Below, one piece after another: positions 1 through 11,364 of a stretch of DNA of 64,000 nt (the first letter of the stretch is position 1; each line of letters starts with the position of its first letter). The DNA lies in the NCBI GenBank assembly GCA_963575645.1, contig OY754469.1, forward strand, positions 48,628,753 to 48,692,752. Reading direction: 5' to 3'. Origin of the DNA: Xanthostigma xanthostigma (lineage: Eukaryota; Arthropoda; Insecta; Raphidioptera; Raphidiidae). The notes beneath the pieces are model-generated. The model did no database searches. It saw only the letters and a list, made by a program, of their open reading frames with translations, and was not told the origin of the DNA. Position numbers and translations under genes: made by a program.

Positions 1-573
1 ATCTTCATCTTCAGGGCCTATGAACACGTATATATGTATATAATTTAGAACATATTGTATCTTACAATTTTAGTATACAAAGAACCATGCTTAAACGATA
101 AGTTTTAGTTAAAGCTACTACATTGGCCACTAGCGAAACATTGTTAAAGCTTATTTTATGATCCTCAACCAAAACCTTCCTTCATCTTAACATTCTATTG
201 GATCAACACTACTTTATACTGAAAAAATAATAAAGGTTTTTTTTTATAAATATGAAACTAAATTAATATAATTTAATTCTTTTCAGTACATTTTCATAAA
301 GTCTTGTTATTTAAAAAAATAATTATCTATATTTTTTTTAATTGTAATTTTTACTCATTATTTGTAGAGAAAAAGACATAAGACACGTTATCCCACCACC
401 AACACCGGAACTCCCACCATTTTATTTGTTTAAAATTAGCGATGTCGTGCCTTGTGGGATATTTTTGCTATCATGTTTTATTTTTTACTTTTTTCATCGG
501 CACACAAATAATCCAGAGTCTACTGTACTTTATACATATTGTTAATAATAATCCTTATGAGTATTATACTTGA
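1..573. other. Unassigned AT-rich stretch
   Basis: No open frame, tRNA-like box or repeat shared with the rest of the window was recognised here. It is AT-rich with short A and T runs and ends at the tail of the SINE that follows. Confidence 0.5.
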
Positions 574-989
574 TAATAATAATGCGTTTAACGTCCGTTT
601 CTCGACTTTATGTCATAACAGACGCCATCCGCACCATTACTATTTTCCATCTATCACACTTCTTGTTATTTTCTACATTTTTTTAACTTCCACTTAATTA
701 ATATCAATGGGCGAATGAAGAAATTTTAGGACATTAGGATAAGGTAGGCAAATGTCGAGCATAGGGGTTTGACACGATGGCCTTGAATAAGGAATCATCT
801 CGATATTTATCTGGAATTATTGAGAGAAACCATAGAAAACCTCAACAAGATAGCCGGTACAGGAATTACCGTTTCTCGGCGAGAGGCAGCAGGAAAAAGT
901 CCTAGCTACATCTGCCCTTGCCGGGATTTTAATCCGGTACCTCCCGAATGCGAGTCTAGTGCTCTTACCACTACGCTACACCGCTCGGT
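574..989 (-). mobile_element. tRNA-derived SINE (SINE-1), near full length
   Basis: Read on the minus strand this starts with a tRNA-like head (about 989 down to 915), continues through a body with GAGAAACGG and CTTATTCAAGG blocks, and ends in an AAT-type microsatellite near 574. The same body occurs at 31985-32315, 36126-37180 and 61301-61660. The B box has decayed here (GGATTAAAATCC instead of GGTTCGAATCC). Pol III SINEs move by copying through an autonomous LINE; the partner is not identifiable here. The short open frame on the plus strand across it is incidental. Confidence 0.75.
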
Positions 990-1457
990 TATGAGTTTTA
1001 TTCTTTGTAAATTGCTGTAAAAGCATTAAAAATACAAAATACAAATGAAATATTGCCCTATACGAAATAAAACTTAGATTAGTTAATTTATAAGAGTCAA
1101 CAGGTCGAAACGACTGGAAAAATCTCTGAAGCAATCCGTTAATACACACTGACAGGCGATCTATCATTCGTAACCGACCAGCCGATACGACAAAACTTGG
1201 AAACAAGTTTCCCTGATGCTAGCTCCCAGCGGATACAATAAATACACAACATATATACACGTACGTCGAACATCCTAGGCAGTCTAAATATTACAGATGA
1301 CTAGTGTCAAACTTAAACTCAGAATTCTCTATTGATAATAGTTAATTTCTCTTAGGAATAAAATTTGCTTATACAAGGTGTTGAACATACGATCGACAAA
1401 CTTCGCGGGCTGATGAATTTATATCTTTTTATAGGTCATTAATGATAATAAACTATC

Positions 1458-1515
1458 TAATCTTTGATTAACGTCTGATTAGAACTCTTCAATAAATAAA
1501 ACTATCAACCAATTT
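1458..1515 (+). repeat. Penelope-like terminal box, interrupted
   Basis: This carries the conserved string CTTTGATTAACGTCTGATTA followed by AATAAATAAA and CCAATTTT. The same box is next to the hammerhead-like motifs at 30060-30110, 40050-40120 and 41565-41620. It is cut by the family A element that follows: AGACAAATATAT, the expected continuation, resumes after that element near 1726. Confidence 0.5.
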
Positions 1516-1729
1516 TGACGTGATAACGTCTTAGCAATTGATGAAACACGCACGAAAAAGTGTAACGTTCCTAACGTTCCGCCTGACCCTGTGCGTGCAA
1601 GCGAGAGCGCAGTATGCTTCGGCCCAAGTTTGACAGCTACTAAAATTTAGGTTATGTATTACGGAATACGTTATCACGTAAAACTATCGTCCGTAAACCG
1701 ACTTTACAGACAACCAATTTTTTTTTAGA
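1516..1729 (+). mobile_element. Family A non-autonomous element, copy 1
   Basis: The left edge is TTGACGTGATAACGTC and the right edge GACAACCAATTTTT. ACGTGATAACGT near the left end and ACGTTATCACGT about 60 bp from the right end are reverse complements. The middle holds a GC-richer core (CCTGACCCTGTGCGTGC). There are seven copies in the window. It encodes no protein, and the superfamily is not recognised. It sits inside a Penelope-like terminal box. Confidence 0.7.
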
Positions 1730-1739
1730 CAAATATATA

Positions 1740-2062
1740 TATTCACTCGGGTGAAAAAGAACGAATGTCGGGAGGGACATGAGTACTCACATTCATGTTA
1801 GTTTATCGAGATGAATGCTGTGTCCAAATTTCATGATGATCGGAGTTACCGTTCAAAAGTTTTTGTAGGACGGAAAAATTTTGGGATACATTTTGCAATA
1901 TTTTTCATTGATGCTCCGCTCCTATTGCTTGTAGCGTAATATTATATAGCCTATAGCCTTCCTCGATAAATGGGCTATCCAACAAAAAAATTTTTTTTTC
2001 AATTCGAACCAGTAGTTCTTAAGATTGGCGCGTTCAACCAAACAAACAATATTAGTATAGAT
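1740..2062 (+). repeat. Retrotransposon-tail repeat (family B)
   Basis: It starts with a CACTCGGGTG-like head, contains TTTCATGATGATCGGAGTT and GCTCCGCTCCTATTG, and ends with AATATTAGTATAGAT. Copies lie at 52962-53531, 54642-55046 (reverse) and 57158-57425. Such noncoding units ending TATTAGTATAGAT are common in insect genomes as 5'-truncated non-LTR elements; that class is inferred from the ending only. Confidence 0.55.
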
Positions 2063-2423
2063 GTGCCTACCTATTTCTTTTTACGGATGTTTTGTACTCA
2101 TTTCTTTTAACATCCATCACGGCAAATGTGTGTATACTGTATATAGTGTCTATAGTGGTCACAAATTTAGTTTCTTTGAGCTATACCAAAAGTGATCTCG
2201 AGAGAAATCTAGATTTCAATCCGTCAAAGTTGCGGTAGAGTGTCGACTATAGCACTTTGTTAGTTCTAGCTCAGCTACTATGTTTCGATAGTTACAGCGT
2301 GACATTTCTTAAATAATAAACTGCGCTTTCAGTAATTTAACATTATTTATCGAGTCAGAAGTGCATTTAATATAATTAATCAAAGAAGACTTTTATCACT
2401 CCTATAGTTGCTCGAAAATAAAA
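2063..2423. other. Unassigned spacer
   Basis: No repeat match inside the window and no open frame of note. It lies between a family B repeat and a family A element. Confidence 0.4.
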
Positions 2424-2671
2424 TATTGGTTGTCTGTAAAGTCGGTTTACGGACGATAGTTTTACGTGATAACGTATTCCGCTCGAATATCATATTTAAT
2501 AATACATAACCTAAATTTTAGTAGCTGTCAAACTTGGGACAATCGTGCTTCTCTATCGCTTATACTGCGCTCTCGCTTGCACGCACAGGGTCAGGCGGAA
2601 CGTTACGGCGTTACACTTTTTCGTGCGTGCAGCTGGTGTTTCATCAATTTATAAGACGTTATCACGTCAAA
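2424..2671 (-). mobile_element. Family A element, copy 2
   Basis: Reverse orientation to copy 1, reading ATTGGTTGTCTGTAAAGTCG at the left and GACGTTATCACGTCAA at the right. It keeps the core CACGCACAGGGTCAGGCGG. It is about 248 bp, close to the standard short form of the family. Frames of 60-80 codons crossing it are translations of the repeat and not genes. Confidence 0.75.
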
Positions 2672-2982
2672 ATAGATGCTAGCAATCTTCACATATTTTT
2701 TTGTTTTTACTAAATCAAATATTTGTAATTATAAACTTGTTGATGCTTCTGTAAAAAAAGGCGCAGTGATTCCAAACTTATCTTCTCATCAAAAATACAT
2801 TATACTTAGATTTTACTTTAGCGCTAATTCACATTTTTTTATTGTTCCAATGGATAAATTTTTGATTTTTGATATTTTATACTATCTTCAAACTAATATA
2901 TTGTTTTATTGTTCATAGTTGAGTTTTTGGAGATGCACAAGTATGAATGCACCTCAAATGCGTCATAGAATAGGGAGTCGAA

Positions 2983-3385
2983 CATGGTTCGACAGAAACA
3001 CTGCCGATTCCAAACTGATCGTATGCGACCGTGTTCACATGTCGACAAGCAATTTCAGTTGCATGTTGCTGCGGAAATGTTTCTTCTCTACCAATTCAAA
3101 TTCAGTTGCACTCAAGTGCTGACTAAAAAACTCAATCGATTGCAAACCGATTGCACAATAGTCGCAACCTTGAACTGATTCGAAACTCTACAAGCAATTT
3201 CAGTTGCATGGTTGCATGTTGCTGCGAAATGTTTCTTCTTTACCAATTCAGATTCATTTGCACTCATGTGTGGTCTAAAAAACTCAATCGATTGCAAACC
3301 GATTGCACAATAGTCGCAACCCTGAACCGATTCGCAACTCAGGTTGCGAAAAAGTCTGTCCGTGTGCGAACTGCTTAAGAACTGG
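2983..3385. mobile_element. hAT-like element with internal tandem duplication
   Basis: A unit of roughly 144 bp beginning CAAGCAATTTCAGTTGCATG occurs twice (from about 3046 and about 3190). Each is followed by the same GATTGCAAACCGATTGCACA and GTCGCAACC strings. Iterated GTCGCAAC and TTGCAA words resemble subterminal repeats of hAT elements; this class is inferred. The overlapping frames on both strands are not coding. Confidence 0.45.
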
Positions 3386-3580
3386 TGCACCGAGTAATGA
3401 TGTATCTTTATAACTTGAATCACGTAAAAATCGACACAAATTAAATTGTGTATTGTGAAATGTAGGATGCGGTAACAAGACATCGAGTCATTAAAAGGTA
3501 ATAAAGTGGGGATTCCCTAGGGGTTCAATGTCTCCGCGTTCTGCGCTGAATGTCTGCAAAGAACAAACACGTGAAACCTA

Positions 3581-4101
3581 CTGTGCGATCGGCGAAAGAA
3601 GACCGGTGGGGAAAGGGCAAGAAGTCGTTGATGTGTTCCCAAATTATCGGAATTCATAGGCGGCGCATAGCAAGGCATGCAAACAATGTATAGCTTTAAA
3701 TTTTAAGGCATTATTTTGAGCCTCTAACTCGCACATTTTAATTACATTCGCTATGACCTCCCTAGCGCCATTTCTAACTGTTTTTCCCTTTTTACTTTCC
3801 ATTTTGATGATATTCAAACAACACCCCTCAACTTAGTCCGTGAACGCACACCTATGTACTGTCTGGTGTATGATTTTTTTGTACTGTTAGCAAGTGTCGC
3901 TGTATAGTCGTACGGCTATAGCAATAGTACAATTATCGCGATACGACAATTGCGACACGTTTGGTCGACTGGACTCCCTTATTGCATAGAAGCGGTTCCA
4001 GGATCATTACCTTTTACTAATATAAAATACATGTGCGCTCTTCTGCAATAAGGTCATAGGACTACATTCCATAGACCGGTCTTCTTTTAAAAATCCAACA
4101 G
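3581..4101 (+). mobile_element. TA-flanked MITE, 521 bp, copy 1
   Basis: The element begins CTGTGCGATCGGCGAAAGAA and ends TTAAAAATCCAACAG, bounded by TA on both sides (3579-3580 and 4102-4103). Ends pair as imperfect TIRs: CTGT, then a variable stretch, then a 13-bp block AAAGAAGACCGGT at 3595-3607 matched by ACCGGTCTTCTTT at 4075-4087. A second copy at 55327-55847 has exactly the same length. TA target duplication fits Tc1/mariner mobilisation. No transposase is encoded. Confidence 0.85.
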
Positions 4102-4504
4102 TATACGAGTTACTGTGTATCTATTTCACTCTTTCACCTATGCTTACAGCAAATCCATGCTCAGCTGTATCCTGTACTTTTGTCAGCCTAGAAGCAATAC
4201 CATTATTCGATGATTAAATTTAGTTTATTATCTAACATCTATCTTATAAAAAAAAACTTGTTCTGTATAACCGCCAGCTATCTTCGCCAGCACTTTTATA
4301 AAATGCTTGGTTTTCCTTTATGATATTTCAAGAAACTGTAATCTATTATAACTTATGACATCTCTCTGTCTGTATGTCTGTCTATTGAATAAATAAATTA
4401 ATTAGGGATTATAGCTTCATAGACCGTTATGCACGTCATCTTAGAAGAATTTTTGTGCTCCTGGATCTAGTCCTCCAATAGTTTGTATCTTCTCAGCAGA
4501 AATC

Positions 4505-4545
4505 CAAGCAATGTTTCTAGCCTCGTGTGCAGCGGCCTTTATCTA
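4505..4545 (+). mobile_element. Right end fragment of family E MITE
   Basis: It reads CTAGCCTCGTGTGCAGCGGC, the right terminus also seen at 46075-46098. The rest of the element is absent. Confidence 0.55.
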
Positions 4546-5060
4546 TACTAGCTGCTAGGCCCGGCTTTGTCCGAGTACAAATTGACCCGATAGTGTTCTA
4601 AATTATTTTTGAAGTGAAAACTTCTTTAGCGGCGTTGTACACTTTTTGTTTGTAATGGGTAAAAAATGTTAAGCTCGCGTCAGGACACGTAACCTGATCG
4701 AAAATTCGTAAGACGAAAACTTTTGTACACTTTTTTTGTAATGGGTAAAAAATGTGAAACTCGCGTCAGGACACGTGACCTGATCGAAAATTCGTAAGAC
4801 GAAAACTTTTGTACACTTTTTTTGTAATGGGTAAAAAATGTTAAACTCGCGTCAGGACACGTGACCTGATCGAAAATTCGTAAGACGAAAACTTTTGTAC
4901 ACTTTTTTTGTAATGGGTAAAAAATGTTAAACTCGCGTCAGGACACGCGACCTGATCGAAAATTCGTAAGACGTTAATATTCAAGTTTTCACTTTTGCCG
5001 GCACTCCCGGAGTGCAATTTTTTTTTTATAGTCCTGCGAGTTCGTCTTACGTTATCCTTG
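4546..5060 (+). repeat. Repeat with 86-bp tandem array (family L)
   Basis: After a short head (GCCCGGCTTTGTCCGAGTAC) a unit of 86-88 bp is repeated four times. Units are marked by GTACACTTTT at about 4637, 4725, 4811 and 4897, and each contains TGTAATGGGTAAAAAATG and GTCAGGACACGTGACCTGAT. A diverged reverse copy lies at 31730-31985. It is noncoding; the head resembles insect retrotransposon 3' tails. Confidence 0.7.
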
Positions 5061-5064
5061 GAGA

Positions 5065-6590
5065 CAACATCCCATTGTTGGACAACTTACTACATACATG
5101 AATCAGACAATTATAGTAAAAGTTCCTTGAATCCTTTTGCTTATACAAATATAGAATAAGACGTACATTTCCAGGCGCCGTCTGTCAAGCTGTCAGGCGG
5201 CTCGACGTGTCTACATTACATATTCATGCTATGCAAATATAATGTCAGTTTATCTGTTTTTGTGTTTCTTGTTGAATTAAATATATATTCAAAATAACAC
5301 GAAATATTTTGAAAATGAATGTTAAAATTATTAACGATTATTCACTTGTTGTATAACTTTGTCTATTTGTTTTTACACTTTTCCAAAATACCTAAAATTT
5401 TCTTTTCTCCTACGACTATACAATCTGTTATTTCCTTCCGGTTCTAAATACAAGAGTTGGTTGAAAAAAATATAGATATATGTTTAATAGTATATTACAC
5501 CACAAGGGCCGAAAGTGTGATATCTTACCCTGCGCGTCATGATGCCTAATGGATATCTAATCGGTTATTAGCTCCATTTTCACACGAGTACAAATATTTC
5601 AACAGTAAAAATATACTAATATATTTTACAAACCCAAAATTATTTTCTACAATTTCAGGAATACCTTCATTATTATTACAAGCGTGCAAGAAAAATTCCT
5701 GACTAAATATTCATCTATTTGCTTTAGGGTTGTAAATCTCTGGACTGTTTCTATAAAATAATTGAGTATATGTCCCACTGCTGTTCCCTTTTTGTTTTAT
5801 ATAAATTACAAGGTGAGTATAAAACTACAAATTAAAAGAAAAACAACTTGAAAATAATTAATACAAACACATTTTCTTGTTAATAATAAAAAGTACCAAA
5901 CCTAAGAAAAAATACAAAAAATATAAAAGACAAAATACCGAAAAAACGAAGTCAAATAATCTTAATTTATCTTCAAAAGAAGAAACTTTTTTCGCAAAGT
6001 AAAAAAGTACCGCCATTCTAAAAATTGACGTGGGTAATAGAAGGCATCGTTTTGGTTAAAGTACTGTATACACTTAAACAAAGCCAGTATTGTAGGGAAG
6101 TGGATATTACCTTTGAGAGAATAAGAAAAAAGAGATAGAGAAGTAAAGAGAATGCAGAAAGTGGTCTATAGGTACTCTTGTAACACGCTATTTGTATGTA
6201 AATCTGATCTCTCATTCGAAAGATGGCACAAGAGAGACAAGCACTGAGCCACATTGTCTATTCCAAAACGTTTAATTCCGAATTGTATTTGAATAAACTT
6301 TTTGCTCAGATTGCATTTTTGTCAATACTCGACAGCTAACTTTTATATATTATTCAATTGCAAAAGACCTATAGTCAACTCACTGAATTCCCAAAATCAG
6401 GCGCGGTAACTAACGGCAATCAAATAACTAATGTATAAAACAGTCACTTCACTATTGGATCGTGGTTCATAATTTAGTTGTGATTTGCAGAGGATTTTGA
6501 CGACATTTAAATGAAAATACGTGTTTGCAGAATATTTATTGTTTATTTATTTATTTGCGTCGTAGTCGATAACATTCAACACTTGAAACT
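5065..6590. other. Unassigned AT-rich stretch
   Basis: No coding sequence recognised. Around 5491-5515 is a short string (TATTACACCACAAGGGCCGA) that recurs inverted near 17641-17665 and in part at 63655, probably the edge of a MITE. The 78-codon minus frame near 6018-6254 has no recognisable motif. Confidence 0.4.
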
Positions 6591-6595
6591 ATTTA

Positions 6596-7086
6596 TGCCA
6601 TAGCCTGGGACTGTGTTGCTGGAGTGATTTCAAGTCAAAAATGTCTGATGAACATATACCTGGAACGATATCCTAACTAAGCTAGAAGCATTTGTAATTT
6701 TAAATAAGTAAACCCACTACTGCAAGTATTAGGTTCGGCTGTTGGTTTTGTTATTATGAAAAAGACCAGGTGGCTGTGAATCACCATTAGTATTTATTCG
6801 TGCTGATCCTGAGACTCTTCGCAGAGCTACCACTTCAATTCTAAGAAGAGCTAGACTATGTATACAGCAACTGGGTGGACATTTTGAGCAACTAATTCAA
6901 TAAAGCGATTTTTTTAAGGTTTTTAAATTAGTAGGGAATTCCTACTACTACTTATCTAAAATTTCAAATGCTTCTAGCTCAGTTAGGATAGCGTTCCGGT
7001 TATATGTTCATTAGACATTTTTGACTTGAAATCACCCCAGCAACACAGTCCCAGGCTATGGCAGTCATGTCGTGGGACACCCTGTA
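6596..7086. mobile_element. Tc1/mariner-superfamily relic with long inverted arms
   Basis: Imperfect inverted arms at about 6596-6722 and 6943-7063 (TGCCATAGCCTGGGACTGTG against its reverse complement) enclose a transposase C-terminus. The right side continues to GGGACACCCTGTA, an ending typical of IS630/Tc1/mariner transposons. The matching outer end is missing on the left. It is inactive: only a terminal stub of the coding region survives. Confidence 0.6.
6760..6903 (+). pseudogene. Tc1/mariner-type transposase, C-terminal stub
   Basis: The plus-strand frame ending at TAA 6901-6903 encodes about 47 residues. It includes ADPETLRRATTSILRR, then ARLCIQQLGGHFEQL. A run of basic residues followed by RLC and GGHFE just before the stop is the usual end of the DDE/D transposases of this superfamily. 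The catalytic core is absent, with an in-frame stop at 6757-6759. It lies between the inverted arms at 6596-6722 and 6943-7063. The family match is from memory of the C-terminal motif, without alignment. Confidence 0.6.
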
Positions 7087-7701
7087 AAGTAATAACTTAG
7101 AACTGCTACTTAGTTAAGGAAGGGCCAAAAATACTGTTGCTGTGCAGCGCGCAAAGAGGCTAACGATGCCAGTATAAATATTTCTTTTATGTTTACAATT
7201 ATCTTAAAACTCAAGTCGTGGATTGTTTGAAAACTATTTGAAGATTTTTAAGTTGTGCCTATTAGAAGCAAATAAAAATTGAACTATTCAATGCTTTCTC
7301 AGGACCAATCGTTTGAAGTTTATTTGCTTGTAAGAAATTCTTTTCATTTTCAAAAACGTCATCCTCTAATTATTTCAAAACAAACTCATTTGATTTATAA
7401 TTCAAAATTTAACGAACACAAAGATTAGAAGTGTGAAAACATAGAAAGGGACATAGTGATGAAATACAAGGGAATAAAGACCATAAAGCAGGTCGTAATG
7501 AAATTGCTTAAAGAGATTGCGTTGATGGCGGCAAATGAAGATAAAAGCCACGACAGTTAGCGAGATTTCTGTTCTATAATACACAGGCTGCTTGTCTGTA
7601 AACATCGTCTGTTGGCTAAGGTGCTCTCCCGATACCCGGTTCTCGATCCCAACCGACCAGAAGCAGGTACGTATGTCCCATCATGCAGAAAACAGTAGTG
7701 G
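7087..7701. other. Unassigned stretch
   Basis: No repeat partner or protein-like frame was recognised between the mariner relic and the tandem block that follows. Confidence 0.35.
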
Positions 7702-8170
7702 CTGTGCGTTGTTCGTCAGTAAGTCAGTGTTAAAGTAGATTAGCCCCCTAAAGGGATGAATTTTCAAAAATCCTTTCTGAGTGCTCTCTTACGCCATATA
7801 GGGAACTTCTGTGCAAAATTGCATGCTTCTAGAACCATCGGTTTAGACTGTGCGTTGTAAGGTCAGTCAATGTAAGAGTTTTAACTAAGTATATTAACCC
7901 CCTTAAGGGATGAATTTAAAAAAATTCTTGCTTAGTGCTCACATACGTCATATGAGAACTTCTGTGCAAAATTTCATGTTTCTAGATTCATCGGCTTAGG
8001 CTGTGCGTTCTACGTCAGTCCAGTGTTGAAGTTTTAACTAATTAGATTAAACCCCCTTAAGGGATGAATTTTCAAATATGTTTTCTTAGAGCTCACCTAC
8101 GTTATAATATAAGAAACCCCTCCGCAAAATTTCATGCATTTAGACCCACCGGCTTAGGCTGAACGTTGTC
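7702..8170 (+). repeat. Tandem array of ~150-bp units (family G)
   Basis: Diverged units start at about 7702, 7851, 8001 and 8159, each with GCTGTGCGTTGTA, GTTTTAACTAA, an AAGGGATGAATTTT box and AAAATTTCATG. The same array recurs at about 9880-10080 and 11365-11830 and inverted at 10440-10610. It is noncoding. The TTTCATG plus CTAGA boxes are frequent in insect non-LTR 3' regions; the class is inferred. Confidence 0.65.
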
Positions 8171-8362
8171 TTAGCCTTTATTAAGGAGTTTTAAGAAAAT
8201 AAAGTGTAAAAAGTACAATTTTATTGCCAAAAACGGAAATATCAAAAATTTGCTATCCAGCTCCCAGAAACAGTTAGAGGTATTTATAGTGAAAAGAGAA
8301 TAGAAGAAGACAAAACATAGTTGCATAATAGTTTTTATACTCACACCACAAATTGTCGTCTT
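8171..8362 (+). repeat. Family G tail module
   Basis: This holds ATCAAAAATTTGCTATCCAG, AGAGAATAGAAGAAGACAAA and ends CACACCACAAATTG. The module recurs at 10075-10225, inverted at 10238-10440 and again at 11820-12008, always after or facing the ~150-bp array. Confidence 0.6.
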
Positions 8363-8960
8363 TAATATTAATGCAGTGTCTCTAAAACTTTTTTATTTTC
8401 AGTTTATTGAACCTCATGGATTTTTCTGTGAGCAGGCAATAATTGCAGGATTTTGTCTAAGACCGTTTTAAAGACAGGCCTATATTTAGTTTTTTAATCA
8501 TCAAATCGTTACACGGAACAATTTCCTTAAAAATCTTCACTACCTATCTCTTTTGCATTTTCTGATAATAACATTAAAATATATCACTTCCGTGTTAAAT
8601 CTATATAATTTACAAAGATATTATGCATGCATAATAAGCTTGATAATGACACAAAAGAGGTATTAATGTTTCAGCTTTTCAAGTCTAAATATTTCAATAC
8701 TGTAAAATTACAGACATGATCTTTTGAGGACTGCAGTATACGCTGTATTCGACATTACGCAAACTATAAAAATTGGTCAGTCAATAATATAAACAAAAAT
8801 CTATCAGGCGCCGCAGCCTTTCAGAAAAAATAATAATTTTTTACATAAACTAGCTCTTACCCGCGACTTCGTCTGCACGGAATATATGATTGTAAGCTTG
8901 GTATATTTGAATGTATATTATTTGCAGTTTGAACTTTTAAGATTAACATGTCAGAGATAA
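8363..8960 (+). repeat. Shared composite block, copy 1
   Basis: The block contains GCAGTGTCTC, GAGCAGGCAATAATTG, TTTTAAAGACAGG, ATATCACTTCCGTGTTAAAT, TATCAGGCGCCGCAGCC and finally TAGCTCTTACCCGCGACTTC. The same order is found at 10615-11180 and, interrupted, at 12065-12900. The last motif is a widespread insect retrotransposon-tail word. Confidence 0.65.
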
Positions 8961-9022
8961 AGACGTTCAAATATTGCAACGGTGTTTAAACACCCCTCAA
9001 ATGCCCACCGAACCAAAGGTTG

Positions 9023-9842
9023 AGCTTATTTTTTTATTTAGAGTGTAATTTCCTGTTACTATAAGCCGTGCGGACCTAAAAAATGAGTTATTGGAAAATA
9101 TCGAAAATCAACTAAAAACGAGATTTTTCCCATAGTATAGCCTTAGTTTTTTTGTGATTTTTTTAAGACAACTTTGGACAATGTCTCCGATCCGATTCAA
9201 ATTCGGTAGGCTTATGTAAAATGACACGCTGAAGTCACCGAGCCCCTCCGTTGCTTCGTATCACTTACCGTTTCGAAGATAGACACGTTCGAAATGGTTT
9301 TCTGGAAAGTCTGGAATACGCATCAGATGTATTTAAAATTCCTTGTACTGATAGAAAACGACACGCTGAATTCAATGAGCGCACCCGGAAGTCTGTATCT
9401 AATACCGTTTCGGAGATTGAGACGTTTAAATGTTTCTTCTACATTGAAATTCACTATAAAAGCCCACAGGACCTAAAATTGAGCTTATTTTTTGATTCGG
9501 AGTGTCATTTCGTGTAAGTATAAGCCGTCTGGACCTGAAAAACTAGTCATTGGAAAATGTCGAAAATCGACTAAAAACGCGATTTTTCCCATAGTATAGC
9601 CTTAGTTTTTTTGTGATTTTTTTAAGACAATATTGGACAATTTCTCCGATCCGATTCAAATTCGGTAGGCTTATGTAAAATGACACGCTGAAGTCACCGA
9701 GTCCCTCCGTTGCTTCGTATCACTTACCGTTTCGAAGATAGACCCGTTCGAAGTGGTTTTCTGGAAAGTCTGGAATACGCATCGGATGCATTTAAAATTC
9801 CTTGAACTGATAGAAATCGACACGCTGAATTCAATGAGCGCA
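9023..9842 (+). repeat. Tandem duplication, period ~458 bp
   Basis: A unit starting GAGCTTATTTTTT at 9023 is repeated from 9481 with the same internal order: TATAAGCCGT, GATTTTTCCCATAGTATAGC, TCCGATCCGATTCAAATTCG, CCGTTTCGAAGATAGAC and a GAAAGTCTGGAATACGCATC box. The second unit ends near 9842. Divergence is modest, so the duplication is old but clear. The 88-codon frame at 9251-9517 is one reading of this repeat and lacks protein features. Confidence 0.75.
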
Positions 9843-10103
9843 CTTCTTGCACTTCTGTTCAAAATTACGTGCTTCTAAAGCCACCCCGGTTTAGGCCGTG
9901 CGTTGTACGGTCAGTCAATGTTGGAGTTTTAACTAAGAAAACCTACTTAGGGGATGAATTTTTAAAAATCCTTTTTTTAGTACACACCCACGTTACATAA
10001 GGATCTCATGTACCAAATTTCATTGCTCTAGACCTACCGGTTAGGGCTGTGTTTGTTTGTCTGTCCTTAGAGGGAATTTTTTATTAAGAAAAAGTGGAAA
10101 AAA

Positions 10104-10360
10104 CGTAAATATCAAAAATTTGCTATCCAGCTCCCAGAAGCAGTAAGAGGTATTTATAGTGAAAAGAGAATAGAAGAAGACAAAACATAGTTGCATAATA
10201 GTTTTTATACTCACACCACAAATTGTCGTCTTTTTGTCAATTTGTGGTGTGGGTATAAAAACTATTATGCAACTATGTTTTGTCTTCTTCTATTCTCTTT
10301 TCACTATAAATATCTCTAACTGTTTCTGGGAGCTGGATAGCAAATTTTTGAAATTTCCGT
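10104..10360. repeat. Large palindrome, ~122-bp arms
   Basis: Arms at 10104-10225 and 10238-10360 are near-perfect reverse complements separated by 12 bases (TCGTCTTTTTGT). They are two family G tail modules joined head to head. The DNA could extrude a cruciform and the transcript would be a long hairpin. Confidence 0.85.
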
Positions 10361-10614
10361 TTTCGGCAATAAATTTTACTTTTTTACAACTTATTTTCTT
10401 AAAATACCCTTAATAAAGGCTAAGACAACGTACAGCCTAAGCCGGTGGGTCTATAAATGCATGAAATTTTGCGTAGGGGTTCCTTATATAACGTAGGTGA
10501 GCTCTAAGAAACATATTTGAAAATTCATCCCTTAAGGGGGTAAATCTAATTTGTTAAAACTTTAACACTGAACTGTCGTACAACGCACAGCCTAAACCGA
10601 TGAATCTAGAAACA

Positions 10615-11180
10615 TGAAAATAATGACAATGCAGTGTCTCCAAAACTTTTTTATTTCCAGTTTATTGAACCTCGTGAATTTTTCTGTGAGCAGGCAATAA
10701 TTGCAAGATTTTGTCTAAGACCGTTTTAAAGACAGGTCTATATTTAGTTTTTGTATTCATCAAATCATTACACGGAACAATTTTGATACCTTCACTACCT
10801 ATCTCTTTCTGATAATAACATCAGAATATATCACTTCCGTGTTAAATCTATATACTTTACAAAGATATTATGTATGCATAAATAAGCTTGATAAGGAAAC
10901 AAAAGAGGTATTAATGTTTCAGCTTTTCAAGTCTAAATATTTCAATACTGTAAAATTACAGACATGACCTTTTGAGGACTGCAGTATACGCTGTATTCGA
11001 CATTACGCAATCTATAAAAATTCGTCATTCAATAATATAAACAAAAATGTATCAGGCGCCGCAGCCTTTCAGAAAAAAATAATAATTTTTTACATAAACT
11101 AGCTCTTACCCGCGACTTCGTCTACGTGGAATTTATGTCTCTAAGCTAGGTATATTTAAATGTATACTATTTGCAGTTTG
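10615..11180 (+). repeat. Shared composite block, copy 2
   Basis: Same order of motifs as 8363-8960, with small indels, ending CTAGCTCTTACCCGCGACTT near 11118 and a short 3' continuation. It follows the inverted family G copy. Confidence 0.65.
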
Positions 11181-11364
11181 AACTTTTAAGCTTAATATTT
11201 CCGTTTGGATATATTTTTGTTTTGTTTTGCAGAATTGTTCCAAACTCAATAATCTCAAGATTGAAGCATATTTTTTTTCTCTATATTAAAATTGGTGCTC
11301 TGGCCAGGTCATAGCAGCCCCATTATCCTGCCCAGGGCCTCCAATAGGTTAAAAACGGCCCTAG

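Noticed and set aside
3112..3483. 123-codon minus frame
   Set aside because: It runs through the tandem hAT-like repeat and the peptide repeats with the DNA unit.
4637..4980. CRISPR-like array
   Set aside because: The 86-bp units are contiguous without unique spacers, in a eukaryotic repeat context.
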